This document shows positions 46,200 to 54,753 of a DNA stretch of 64,000 nt, one piece after another (within the stretch, counting starts at the first letter, position 1; each line of letters begins with the position of its first letter). The position numbers and the translations under genes were made by a program. This DNA is from an uncultured Ignavibacteriota bacterium (GTDB taxonomy: Bacteria; Bacteroidota; Ignavibacteria; Palsa-1295). Under the pieces are notes generated by a model that was not told the origin of the DNA, ran no database searches, and saw only the letters and a program-made list of their open reading frames with translations. The stretch covers positions 62,001 to 126,000 of the forward strand of contig CAIUMP010000041.1 in NCBI GenBank assembly GCA_903900335.1, given 5' to 3'.

Positions 46200-48281
46200 T
46201 TGAACATCTTTCGACTCGCCCGTCTCCAGACTAAGCATTCCGCTTCAAGCAACCATGTCCTTTGGATAGGCTTGCTTGGAGCAATACTGCTTTTTTCGGG
46301 CGACCTCGCTGCGCAGCAAGTTCAGTGGGCAAGCAGCGTGCTTGGATTCTCTTCTCAGAAGGGGACGAAGGAATACAGCGCGCAGCAGGTGCTTGGAAAG
46401 CCGAACAAATGTCCGGCAACGGGGGATAGTCCGTGCGCGTGGCTTCCTGCAAGCGATCCTGATTTCGGCAATTTCGAAGAGTGGATAAAGGTCGGCTTCG
46501 ACAAGCCGATGAAGATCAGCCAGTATGCGATCGCGGAGAATTTCTATCCAGGCGCAGTCGAGAAGGTGATCCTCTACGATGAGCGCGATCGGGAGCGAGA
46601 TGTCTTCACAAGCACGCCCGGGTCGGACGGTCTCTCGGCAAAAGTAATGCACAGGATATTCTACCAGAAGACGGCATACGCGGTTGCCTCGATCAAGGTG
46701 GTGCTCCAACCTGGGCTGGTGCCGGGGCAGAATGAAATAGATGCGATAGCCATTTCGGATTCACCAAGTCCCATCGAAGCACAAATTAACATTGCGCCGG
46801 ATCAGTCGTTCGGTCCAAGGGAAAATCTGGGCACAGGGATCAACTCTTCGTTCGACGAGGTGTTACCTGCAATTTCGCCAGATGGCAGAACGCTATTCGT
46901 CGATCGCAAGCATCATCCGCAGAACATCGGACCCAGCGATAATATCTGGTATTCTATGATGGATGCCAACGGCAACTGGGGGGCGTTGAAGAATATCGGA
47001 CCGACGCTTAATAATGGTTTTGGCTCATTTGTCTCTTCCGTGACACCTGATGGCAACACGCTATTGCTTGGTGGCACGTACAAGAATTTTGTGAATTACA
47101 AACCCACTGCGGCACCAGAGCACTTCGGTTTGTGGCTCACGCACAGGACTGCAACAGGCTGGAGCCTGCCAGAAGAAGTTGTCGTGAAGGACTTTTACAC
47201 GAAAGATGTATTTGTAGAGTTCACGCTATCGAATGACGGCAGAACCATCGTGATGAGCCTCGACCGCGCTGACACTCACGGCAGGAAAGATCTCTACGTC
47301 AGTTTCTTACAGGCCGACGGAATCTGGTCGGCACCGAAGAACCTCGGAGGAACGGTAAACTCTGCCGCCGCAGAGGCAACGCCATTCCTCGCGGCCGATG
47401 GTAAGACGTTGTATTATGCCTCGGAAGGTTTCGCGGGGTATGGCTCCATGGACATCTACATCACGCGCAGATTGGACTCCACTTGGCAGCACTGGAGCGA
47501 ACCGCAAAATCTTGGTCCGCATCTCAACTCCGAAGCCTGGGATGCGTATTACACGGTGCCTGCTTCCGGTGAATATGCGTATTTTGTTTCGACGAATGAT
47601 TCGTACGGCATGGGTGACATCTTCCGGGTAAAGCTTCCCGAGTCACTTCGACCGAAGGCCGTCGTGCTGGTTTCCGGCAAGGTGCTTGACGCGAAGAGCG
47701 GCAAGCCTATCGACGCGCGGATCAAGTATGAGATACTCGCGAACGGAAAAGAGATCGGCAGCGCGAGCACCAGTCCCGCGACGGGCGTGTACAAGATCAC
47801 CCTTCCAGCAGGAGAGAACTACGGCTACCGGGCAGAGGCACCTGGCTATGTTGCCGTTAGCGAGAACCTTGATCTCACGAGGACCGATCACTATCAGGAG
47901 ATGGAGCGCAACCTGACGCTGGTGCCGATAGAAAAAGGGCAGACCATTCGGCTTAACAACATCTTTTTCGAGACCGGCAAAGCTGAACTACAGAAAGAAT
48001 CCTTCGCTGAACTTGACCGCGTTGTGAATATGCTCAACGAACGCTCCACGATGGAGATAGCCATTTCGGGTCACACGGATAGCATTGGCAGTGCACCAGC
48101 GAACAAGGCGCTCTCGGACTCTCGTGCGAAGTCCGTGCAGGCTTATCTGATCGAAAAAGGTATCAACGCAAAGCGTATGGTAGCGAAGGGATATGGCGAT
48201 GCAAAACCCATTGCGCCGAATTCGACCGAGCAAGGTAGGCAGCAAAACCGGCGCGTCGAGTTCACGATATTGAAGCAGTAG
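46200..48281 (+). CDS. Exported OmpA-family protein with PD40 propeller and CRD domain (PorE-like architecture)
   Basis: 693 residues: signal peptide (cleavage near DLAAQ), a discoidin-like N-domain (about 45-190, WIKVGFDKPMKISQYAIAE), a PD40 propeller (about 210-470, repeated SPDGRTLF, TPDGNTLLL, SNDGRTIV, AADGKTLYY), a carboxypeptidase-regulatory-like domain (VSGKVLDAKSGKPIDARI), and an OmpA C-terminal domain (FETGKAELQKESF...ISGHTDSIGSA...NRRVEFTIL) that should bind peptidoglycan. The order propeller-CRD-OmpA is that of PorE, a T9SS-associated protein, although the TPR part of PorE is replaced here. Several T9SS cargos lie nearby. TTG start at 46200; no ATG near the signal peptide. Confidence 0.85.
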   Translation: MNIFRLARLQTKHSASSNHVLWIGLLGAILLFSGDLAAQQVQWASSVLGFSSQKGTKEYSAQQVLGKPNKCPATGDSPCAWLPASDPDFGNFEEWIKVGFDKPMKISQYAIAENFYPGAVEKVILYDERDRERDVFTSTPGSDGLSAKVMHRIFYQKTAYAVASIKVVLQPGLVPGQNEIDAIAISDSPSPIEAQINIAPDQSFGPRENLGTGINSSFDEVLPAISPDGRTLFVDRKHHPQNIGPSDNIWYSMMDANGNWGALKNIGPTLNNGFGSFVSSVTPDGNTLLLGGTYKNFVNYKPTAAPEHFGLWLTHRTATGWSLPEEVVVKDFYTKDVFVEFTLSNDGRTIVMSLDRADTHGRKDLYVSFLQADGIWSAPKNLGGTVNSAAAEATPFLAADGKTLYYASEGFAGYGSMDIYITRRLDSTWQHWSEPQNLGPHLNSEAWDAYYTVPASGEYAYFVSTNDSYGMGDIFRVKLPESLRPKAVVLVSGKVLDAKSGKPIDARIKYEILANGKEIGSASTSPATGVYKITLPAGENYGYRAEAPGYVAVSENLDLTRTDHYQEMERNLTLVPIEKGQTIRLNNIFFETGKAELQKESFAELDRVVNMLNERSTMEIAISGHTDSIGSAPANKALSDSRAKSVQAYLIEKGINAKRMVAKGYGDAKPIAPNSTEQGRQQNRRVEFTILKQ

Positions 48282-48305
48282 GGGAGAGGCCGTACAACCA
48301 TAGCA

Positions 48306-48397
48306 TGTCATTCCGAGCTTGCGAGGAATCCCATCGAAGTGGCTTCACCTTCCGATACGCGAACCTTCGTCTCCGCTGCGTTGCGACTCAGGATGAC
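48306..48397. repeat. GTCATTC-ended interspersed repeat (copy A)
   Basis: Starts TGTCATTCCGAGCTTGCGAG and ends near GACTCAGGATGACG, so the ends are imperfect inverted repeats (GTCATTCC / GGATGAC). About 92 bp, in the gap between two exported-protein genes. It belongs with the copies at 51566-51608 and 51624-51706. Such elements resemble the small non-autonomous repeats scattered in many environmental genomes. Confidence 0.6.
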
Positions 48398-48493
48398 GAT
48401 CGTATTAACAGGTAGTGTGCTAGCGGAATTCGGCCGCAACCATTCCGCCCAGCCATTGTTGCTTCCATAGTCATCCTCTATTGTCGAAATCCT

Positions 48494-50608
48494 ATGATTC
48501 GTCTGAAAATCGTTGTGTTGGTTTTGGTGCTTTGCAGCCCGATCCTTGTGCGCGCTCAGGTGGCACGAGTAGAGTGGCAGAGGCCCATGATAAGCGATGC
48601 GGCAAAAGTATCCGCAGATGGTACAAAACTCATAGATGGCACGCTAGTGAGCAATGCACGCGACTGCTCAGGTAGAGTAACCATTCGTGCTGGATATGAA
48701 ACACCGTATCTGTTATCGCCCGATCTCTCGATTGCTATCACGTCGTATGATTATGAAGGTCCGTGTAATAGTATTGCTGGGAGCGAACTCTATGCTTTCG
48801 ATTCAGTTTCTGGCACTTGCACTATGCGAAAGAGGCTGTCAGGTGAGGCCGAGCGCGGTACGTTTACACAAGATGGCAGCGTCCTTGTCTTGACGAGATG
48901 GTACCCTCAGAAGGACATTACATTTCGTGATGGTAAAACGGGAGAGATTATTGATAGTCTTAAGCTGCCAGTAGAGTCTCAATACTTACAAATATCAGCC
49001 GTGCCCAATTCCAATTTAGTCGTTGCCTGGTCCGCAACGGGAGGCAAATACTATTGGATAAATGTTCCGACCCGCAAATTGGTTGATTCAACAGACAGCC
49101 CGAATCCGAAGGGTACGAATTCGGCATTCTTTCCATCGAGTTCTAGTGGCTTATTTGCCGCGCAGACAGGCTCCGGGGACATCTGTGTATATTCGGCAAA
49201 GTCGCACTCGTGCTACGCACGAATCACCCCGCAGATATCTCTCGCACCAGACATGGCTTTCGTCGGCGACTCGCTCATTGTGCGTTCATCCATTGGGCAG
49301 GCTCAGATCTTTGATGTCTCCGACTCATCCGCAATTCGAGTGAGCAGCCTAAATCTTGGTGATTCATTGGTGAACTTCATCGGAATTTCCGGTGGCAGTC
49401 TCATATTCAGAACACCCTCCGAGGTGCTCTCGCACGATCTCAGAACAGGAGTGAATCATCACCTTGCTTTGCGTTCTGCTGGCTCTTTCGATTTTAGCAA
49501 CGCGGGGGATGCGATGTTTTTGTATGGGAGTAGCCTTGAGAAGGTTCGTTTCACTGACGGCACGCTACTCGCTTCCTACCCCGCTCAGGCGGGGCACTAT
49601 CGTTGGCCTTACAGTGGCTTCCCAGATCAAGGTGTCCAAATCGGACCGGGTGACACGACGCTCATTAGCGTGAGATATTCCGCTGCCAGCCTCGGCGAGT
49701 ACAGTCTTTCGACTGGGGATCTCATTCGGTCGTTTGTTCCGGCCGCGATTAACGGGACCTACATTGGTGATGCTGTGCGGATTATTGCCGGAACTGACCT
49801 TGTTGCTGGAGTAGGGGATTCCTTCCCATTTACAACATGGGATAGACTCTCGAGTACCGTCACATACTCCGGCACAGGCAAAACGTTGGGCACATTCTCT
49901 CCAGATGGCCACTATCTTTTTGCAGGGGGGCATATCACCGAGACGCTGACAGGAAGGAATCTCGGTGCAGCTGGTGAGGTCGCGGCGCTTGCGAACAACT
50001 TACAAGTACGTGCCGAGTTTGGCTATGCTGGTATTGGATTCAGCTATTCAGGACTCAATTTCAGGAATGCTGAGGGTAGTCTTCAGCTACTGGTGCCTAG
50101 GGTCACGCGTGACACGGATATGTACGCTTGTTTCTCGCCAAGTTCCAGGTTTCTGGCTTCTACCCCATCTCGGGGCGATACCGCAACGCTGCACCTATGG
50201 ATGATAAGCGATACGGCAATTGAGATTCCACTTCCAGCCCTCTCCGGAAAAGCGACCTACATCGACTTCTCCCCTGACAGCAAGCACCTCGGCGCAATTC
50301 TCTCAGGGGGATCAGTTGCTATCATATCCCTCCCAGCAGCACCGTTTGGGGTGTCGCATTCGACTTCTAGCCCGGGATTGTTGGTAAACTATGACTTCGT
50401 GGCAAACCGGATAGATATTCAAGGATGTACGGAGTCAACTTCCCTGAGCATCTTCGATCTGCGGGGAATAGCGGTAATTCATCGTGATCGTCTTGCGTCA
50501 GGTAGCTACGCTCTACCGCTTTCCAGCGCCTTGGCCCCTGGGCTTTACTTCGTTCGAGTCGGTACAGCAGGGGAGCCACCAGCGATGCTGTCAATCATTG
50601 TTCAATAG
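48494..50608 (+). CDS. T9SS-exported WD40-like beta-propeller protein
   Basis: 704 residues: signal peptide (cleavage at VRAQVA), then long propeller-like repeats built on SPDG-type turns (SPDLSIAITSY, FSPDGHYLFAGG, FSPSSRFLAS, FSPDSKHLGAILSGG), and a final T9SS sorting domain (LSIFDLRGIAVIH...ALAPGLYFVRVG). Its propellers are of the WD40/TolB kind rather than the BNR kind of the triplicated genes. ATG 48494. A short palindrome (49579-49594) interrupts the middle of the coding sequence in frame. Downstream is the gene-free repeat region. Confidence 0.85.
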   Translation: MIRLKIVVLVLVLCSPILVRAQVARVEWQRPMISDAAKVSADGTKLIDGTLVSNARDCSGRVTIRAGYETPYLLSPDLSIAITSYDYEGPCNSIAGSELYAFDSVSGTCTMRKRLSGEAERGTFTQDGSVLVLTRWYPQKDITFRDGKTGEIIDSLKLPVESQYLQISAVPNSNLVVAWSATGGKYYWINVPTRKLVDSTDSPNPKGTNSAFFPSSSSGLFAAQTGSGDICVYSAKSHSCYARITPQISLAPDMAFVGDSLIVRSSIGQAQIFDVSDSSAIRVSSLNLGDSLVNFIGISGGSLIFRTPSEVLSHDLRTGVNHHLALRSAGSFDFSNAGDAMFLYGSSLEKVRFTDGTLLASYPAQAGHYRWPYSGFPDQGVQIGPGDTTLISVRYSAASLGEYSLSTGDLIRSFVPAAINGTYIGDAVRIIAGTDLVAGVGDSFPFTTWDRLSSTVTYSGTGKTLGTFSPDGHYLFAGGHITETLTGRNLGAAGEVAALANNLQVRAEFGYAGIGFSYSGLNFRNAEGSLQLLVPRVTRDTDMYACFSPSSRFLASTPSRGDTATLHLWMISDTAIEIPLPALSGKATYIDFSPDSKHLGAILSGGSVAIISLPAAPFGVSHSTSSPGLLVNYDFVANRIDIQGCTESTSLSIFDLRGIAVIHRDRLASGSYALPLSSALAPGLYFVRVGTAGEPPAMLSIIVQ
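49579..49594. repeat. Short palindromic element inside the propeller gene
   Basis: CCCCGC, TCAG, GCGGGG. Read on the other strand it is CCCCGCCTGAGCGGGG, nearly the same as the element at 12521-12535. It codes for PAQAG in a turn of the protein, where an in-frame insertion would be tolerated. Confidence 0.45.
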
Positions 50609-50721
50609 TCTTTCAGTCCTGTAAGATATAGACCCCGTGCGTATCATTGCCGAAGCCCATGCAGCTCGATACTTCCAAGCTCATTACAGGCTCGACGCGA
50701 AGGACAGCGGCGTAGCTGTGC

Positions 50722-50834
50722 CCCGTTTGTAGAAAATCGTTACCGTTTGAAGATCCTAAACTCCATCGGAGCGACCCGTGGGCCGCTCCGATGGAGCTTG
50801 ATTTTGGTATCCGTGATGACGGTTCTACAAACGG
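50722..50834. repeat. Nested inverted repeat
   Basis: Outer arms CCCGTTTGTAGAA (50722-50734) and TTCTACAAACGGG (50822-50834) are perfect 13-bp inverted repeats. Inside them, CTCCATCGGAGC (50761-50772) pairs with GCTCCGATGGAG (50785-50796), 12 bp. The two stems are nested, so the whole could fold into one long hairpin of about 113 nt, like a miniature inverted-repeat element. Confidence 0.65.
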
Positions 50835-51013
50835 GCCGCCGGTAACGCGGTTGTCAGATTCAACTTTTCCGGGGGCTTACGCCACCCGGCTACCAATATT
50901 TCGTGCCGCTGGCACTGGGGAACGTCTGAACCGTGATTTCTGGAATTTTGGAGATTGGGAAGATTGGGGAAGAATCTCATTAATCTTCGTGATCCCTTAA
51001 AATCAAGTGCCTG

Positions 51014-51032
51014 CCCTGAGCTTGTCGAAGGG
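51014..51032. repeat. CCCTGAGCTTGTCGAAGGG dispersed repeat
   Basis: This 19-bp sequence (reverse CCCTTCGACAAGCTCAGGG) is one I recognise as scattered, often next to other repeats, in many environmental bacterial genomes. Its outer bases are inverted (CCCT/AGGG). Only one copy is seen in this window. Confidence 0.55.
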
Positions 51033-51119
51033 TTCGGATAAATAGGATGTCGGGCGGGGAGGCACCGAGCCAGGCGGCAACGGCAAGATCGCGAATATGA
51101 AGCGCTTTAGCCAGGTTAC

Positions 51120-51141
51120 GCATTATTCATGATAATAATGC
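51120..51141. repeat. AT-rich palindrome
   Basis: GCATTATT, CATGAT, AATAATGC: perfect 8-bp arms with a 6-nt loop, inside the gene-free repeat mosaic. It may mark the border of an old element. Confidence 0.4.
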
Positions 51142-51565
51142 GCCTCGTGTAAACTTCTGAGCCTACTTTTGTGTCCTTTTATGTTGTTCTTGCTCTCGAC
51201 ACCCAACGTCGGAGCATTACGAATCTTTCCCAGCCCCGGCGAAGAGCGGGTACGACGGTTACATGCTGGCCTCTGAAGTACATGAATGCCGACCCCTGGA
51301 TTAAATTTCCGTCTCTGGGAAAGAACAGCTCTTTGAAGGGCCATACATTAGCCCTGCTGTATAAGACATAGCCCGGTGTTCCAAAGCACCACTGTGTCGG
51401 TTTGTGCTACGATGTTTGTGGGAGGAAACCCCTTGTGTACACGTCCGGATGCCCCTCCGTCGGGCCGGTGGCGAAGCTTAACTCCAAAGACATTAGCTGT
51501 CCCTGTCCCTTGACAATTTATTGAGTCCCGGCGCAGTGTACTATGCGGTGGGACTAGATATGGCC

Positions 51566-51608
51566 AGTCACTCTTCCCGGCAGGGATTCTTCGCAAGCTC
51601 AGAATGAC
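51566..51608. repeat. GTCATTC-ended interspersed repeat (partial copy B)
   Basis: The sequence GGGATTCTTCGCAAGCTCAG followed by AATGAC matches one end of the repeat family seen at 48306-48397 and 51624-51706. The left end (AGTCACTCTTCCC) is shorter and degenerate. It lies 15 bp from a fuller copy. Confidence 0.5.
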
Positions 51609-51623
51609 ACTACCCCGAATCGT

Positions 51624-51706
51624 CGTCATTCCGACCAACGGGAGGAATCGCGTGTCGGGGCGAGTCGCTCCTCCGGGAAGGGATGCTTCGCTGCGCTGAG
51701 AATGAC
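51624..51706. repeat. GTCATTC-ended interspersed repeat (copy C)
   Basis: CGTCATTCCGACC at the left and GCTGCGCTGAGAATGAC at the right give terminal inverted repeats GTCATTC / GAATGAC (51625-51631 and 51700-51706). The interior carries a GGGAGG...CTCCGGGA stem. About 83 bp, ending 45 bp before the rpsO leader structure. Confidence 0.6.
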
Positions 51707-51750
51707 ATCAAAGTGCTGGAAAATGGAATTAAAACCCCGATTGCTAAGTT

Positions 51751-51844
51751 TAGCGCCGTTCATGGTGGAGGGGGTTCTTCCGCCGGCAGGTCAGGGCTTT
51801 TATAGCGCGAGGTTTTGACCGGCTAAGTTAAGTTCACGGCGCTA
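51751..51844 (+). promoter_or_regulatory. Structured three-way-junction leader RNA of rpsO
   Basis: TAGCGCCGT (51751-51759) pairs with ACGGCGCTA (51836-51844), closing a 94-nt domain that ends 15 nt before the rpsO ATG. Inside are GGTGGAGG / CTTCCGCC (51764-51771 with 51777-51784, two G-U wobbles, 5-nt loop) and GGTCA / TGACC (51789-51793 with 51816-51820). The result is a three-way junction. Ribosomal protein S15 binds a three-way junction in 16S rRNA, and its mRNA leaders commonly mimic that site for autoregulation. The pairings are read directly; the S15-binding role is inferred. Confidence 0.6.
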
Positions 51845-51859
51845 TCCAGACATCACAGA

Positions 51860-52129
51860 ATGCCAGTTACCAAAGCAATTACAGAGGCAGCTTCCGCGAA
51901 GTTCGGAAAGAATGCCGACGATACCGGAAGTGCGGAAGTTCAGATCGCCATTTTGACCGCCAACATCAATTCACTGACACCACACTTCGAGAAGAATCCG
52001 AAGGATCATCATGGGCGCCGTGGTCTGCTAAAGATGGTCGGTAAGCGCCGCAGCTTGTTGGATTATCTTGCGAAGAAGGACGTGAAGAAGTATCGTACTC
52101 TTATCGCAGAACTTAACATTCGTAAGTAA
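51860..52129 (+). CDS. rpsO: Ribosomal protein S15
   Basis: 89 residues, the normal length for S15, with [44 protein letters not shown] and a standard C-terminus. It binds the central domain of 16S rRNA in the 30S subunit. ATG 51860 has no Shine-Dalgarno sequence but lies just after a structured leader. A terminator follows, then pnp, the usual rpsO-pnp order. Confidence 0.98.
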   Translation: MPVTKAITEAASAKFGKNADDTGSAEVQIAILTANINSLTPHFEKNPKDHHGRRGLLKMVGKRRSLLDYLAKKDVKKYRTLIAELNIRK

Positions 52130-52137
52130 GCACGTAG

Positions 52138-52168
52138 CCGTGACCTTTGGGTCACGGTTTCGTTTTTT
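52138..52168 (+). terminator. Rho-independent terminator between rpsO and pnp
   Basis: CCGTGACC (52138-52145), loop TTTG, GGTCACGG (52150-52157), followed by TTTCGTTTTTT. It would end the rpsO message and could limit read-through into pnp. Confidence 0.85.
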
Positions 52169-52450
52169 GCAGAGTGGGCAAGAGTCCACAACTACACAGT
52201 TTAACAGCGTTTGGCTTTTGCCGAAGAAGCGCCGGGGTATCGACAGACATTTCGTGTCTCACATCGGATGCCGTTTTTCATCCCAATGGGAATGAGCAAG
52301 CATCCAATCTCACCCTTCTCATCGTATCTAGAGATATCCGGCGCGCGGCTTTTGCGGAAGACTGAACATCCAATCAACATCACCTGTGTCGCGGCGGGGT
52401 CTGGATTGCCGGACCACCTGGCCATGAATGGGTGACACTTTAACGATACA

Positions 52451-54709
52451 ATGATCTACGAAGTAGAATACGGTGGCGGAAACAAGATGAGTTTCGATCT
52501 TGGCCGCTTCGCAAAACAATCCAATGGATCTGTAATGGTCCGTTTGGGCGACACGATGTCGCTCGTCAATGCTGTCGCTGCCGAAAAGGAGAAGGAAAAC
52601 ATTGACTTCATGCCGTTGCAGGTAGAGTACCGCGAACGCGCGGCTGCTGCCGGCAAGATTCCTGGTGGTTATTTCAAGCGTGAAGGACGCCCGACCGAGA
52701 AGGAAATCCTCTCGGCTCGTTTGATCGACCGCCCGATCCGCCCGATGTTCCCGAAGGACTGGCGCGTCGAGACACAGATCGTCGCGACCATTTTCTGCTC
52801 CGATCAAGAGCATGATGCCGATACGATTTCGACGACCGGCGCATCGCTCGCGCTGCTTATCTCCGATATCCCATTTGAAGAGGCAATCGCGGCCGTCCGC
52901 GTTGCGCGCGTCGATGGCAAGATCGTCATTGATCCAACGTTCACGCAGATTGAGACTGCCGATTACGAGTTCACCGCCGCCGGCACGAAGGATTCGCTCC
53001 TGATGGTCGAAGGCGAAGGACATGAGATCAGCGAGGCAGAGTTTATCGAAGCACTTCGCGCGGCCTCAAGTGCGATTCGTGAATTGTGTGTCGGTCAGGA
53101 GAAGATCGTTGCGCAATGCGGTATCGCAAAAGCCAAGCGCATCAAGGATGAGCATATCATGGATGCGGCGCTTGTCGCAACCGTTGAGGGACTTGCGGCT
53201 GCGAAGCTTCGCGAGTTGGCCCGCACGGTTCTCGCTAAGGAAGATCGTTCGATGCAGACGCATGATGTCAAGCGCGCAACGGTTGCGTCGATGACCGAAA
53301 GCATGGGCGAGTTGGAGTTCGGACATGTGAAGGGTGATGTTGATCACATCCTACATGACATCGAGAAGCGCGAGATGCGCAATATGATTTTGGAGAACAA
53401 TATCCGCTTGGATGGTCGCACATCGACGGATATTCGTCCCATCTCTTGCGAGATCGGGATTCTCCCACGTGTACACGGCTCGGCGCTGTTCACACGCGGC
53501 GAGACGCAGTCGCTCACGAGCTGCACGCTCGGTACAAAGCGCGATCAGCAGTCCATCGAAGGCCTGCAGCCGGAGACGACGAAGCGCTTTATGCTGCATT
53601 ACAATTTCCCGCCGTATTCGGTCGGTGAGGTTGGTCGTTACAGTGGAACAGGTCGTCGCGAGATCGGGCATGGTAATCTTGCCGAACGCGCACTCAAGGG
53701 GCTTATTCCGGATGAGAAGACATTCCCGTATGCGCTGCGTATCGTTAGCGACATCACCGAGTCGAACGGTTCGTCGTCGATGGCGACGGTTTGCGCGGGT
53801 TCGCTTGCGTTCTTCGATGCCGGTGTGCCGCTCAAGAAGCCGGTATCCGGTATCGCGATGGGACTCATCAAGGAAGGCGACCGCACCGCGGTGCTCTCCG
53901 ACATTCTCGGCAACGAGGATCATCTCGGCGACATGGACTTCAAGGTCTGCGGGACCCGCGATGGTATCACCGCTTGCCAGATGGACATGAAGATTAAGGG
54001 TATTGACTTCACGCTTCTCGAAAAGGCGTTGATGCAGGCCCGCGATGGTCGTATGCACATCCTCGCAAAGATGGATGAAGCGATTGCTGCGCCGAAGTCG
54101 GAGCTTTCGCCGTATGCGCCACGACTTACGACAGTCAAGGTGCCGGTCGATGCTATCGGTCTCGTTATCGGACCTGGTGGCAAGACGATTCGCCAGATTC
54201 AGGCGGATTCTGGTGTCGAGATCAATATCGAGGAAGATGGAACAGTGACGATTGCGGCGCTCAGTGGCGAGGCCTCCGATCGCGCGAAGCAGTTCATCCT
54301 CGGACTAATCGCCGAGCCGGAAGAAGGCGGCACGTATCAGGGTCGCGTTACGCAGGTCCGCGAAGGACTTGGCGCTATTGTCGAATTCATGCCGAAGAAG
54401 GAAGGCTTGCTGCACATTTCCGAGATCGACTACGTCCGCGTGGAGAATGTCTCCGATGTGATTCAGGTCGGAGATGTCTTCGATGTGAAGCTCATCGCAG
54501 TCAAGCCGGACGGCAAGTTCTCGTTGTCGCGCAAGGCGCTGCTCCCGGTGCCGGAAGGCTACGTAGAGCGCCCGCAGCGTGAGTTCGGCGGCGGCGACCG
54601 CGGTGGTGACCGTGGCGGCTATGGCGATCGCCGTGGCGGCGGTGGTGGTGATCGTCGCGGTGGCGGCGGTGGAGATCGCCGTGGCGGCGGTGGGTATGGC
54701 CGACGCTAA
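52451..54709 (+). CDS. pnp: Polyribonucleotide nucleotidyltransferase (PNPase) with RGG-like tail
   Basis: 752 residues: two RNase PH domains (GRFAKQSNGSVMVRLGDT; RPISCEIGILPRVHGSALFTRGETQ; SNGSSSMATVCAGSLAFFDAGVPL), a KH domain (VIGPGGKTIRQIQADSGVEI) and an S1 domain (TYQGRVTQVREGLGAIVEFMPKKEGLLHISEI). It degrades RNA 3' to 5' with phosphate. The last 45 or so residues are a run of GGGDRGG, GYGDRRGG, GGGDRRGG units, an Arg/Gly-rich RNA-binding tail not found in Escherichia coli PNPase. The repeats are also visible at DNA level (about 54590-54700). ATG 52451. Confidence 0.98.
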   Translation: MIYEVEYGGGNKMSFDLGRFAKQSNGSVMVRLGDTMSLVNAVAAEKEKENIDFMPLQVEYRERAAAAGKIPGGYFKREGRPTEKEILSARLIDRPIRPMFPKDWRVETQIVATIFCSDQEHDADTISTTGASLALLISDIPFEEAIAAVRVARVDGKIVIDPTFTQIETADYEFTAAGTKDSLLMVEGEGHEISEAEFIEALRAASSAIRELCVGQEKIVAQCGIAKAKRIKDEHIMDAALVATVEGLAAAKLRELARTVLAKEDRSMQTHDVKRATVASMTESMGELEFGHVKGDVDHILHDIEKREMRNMILENNIRLDGRTSTDIRPISCEIGILPRVHGSALFTRGETQSLTSCTLGTKRDQQSIEGLQPETTKRFMLHYNFPPYSVGEVGRYSGTGRREIGHGNLAERALKGLIPDEKTFPYALRIVSDITESNGSSSMATVCAGSLAFFDAGVPLKKPVSGIAMGLIKEGDRTAVLSDILGNEDHLGDMDFKVCGTRDGITACQMDMKIKGIDFTLLEKALMQARDGRMHILAKMDEAIAAPKSELSPYAPRLTTVKVPVDAIGLVIGPGGKTIRQIQADSGVEINIEEDGTVTIAALSGEASDRAKQFILGLIAEPEEGGTYQGRVTQVREGLGAIVEFMPKKEGLLHISEIDYVRVENVSDVIQVGDVFDVKLIAVKPDGKFSLSRKALLPVPEGYVERPQREFGGGDRGGDRGGYGDRRGGGGGDRRGGGGGDRRGGGGYGRR

Positions 54710-54725
54710 TTGCTATATAGGTTGA

Positions 54726-54753
54726 AAGCCCCTGTCCGAAAGGATGGGGGCTT
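54726..54753 (+). terminator. Terminator after pnp
   Basis: AAGCCCCTGTCC (54726-54737), GAAA tetraloop, GGATGGGGGCTT (54742-54753), with two G-U wobbles, followed by a short T-run. It is 17 bp after the pnp stop. Confidence 0.75.

Larger units (their letters stand above)
50609..51750. other. Gene-free mosaic of interspersed repeats
   Basis: More than 1.1 kb with no credible gene. It contains, in order: a nested inverted repeat (50722-50834), the widely dispersed CCCTGAGCTTGTCGAAGGG sequence (51014-51032), a palindrome GCATTATT-CATGAT-AATAATGC (51120-51141), a stretch (about 51160-51560) with no recognisable coding signal, and two GTCATTC-ended repeats. Short open frames here do not look like proteins. 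It has the look of a dumping ground for small non-autonomous elements upstream of rpsO. Confidence 0.6.

Noticed and set aside
50791-51000. Short open frame in the repeat mosaic
   Set aside because: Lies over the inverted repeats; the translation has no protein-like pattern and is probably chance.
53351-54058. Open frames on both strands over pnp (also plus frame 53412-53990)
   Set aside because: Shadows of PNPase; composition is Arg/Ser/His-rich without domains.
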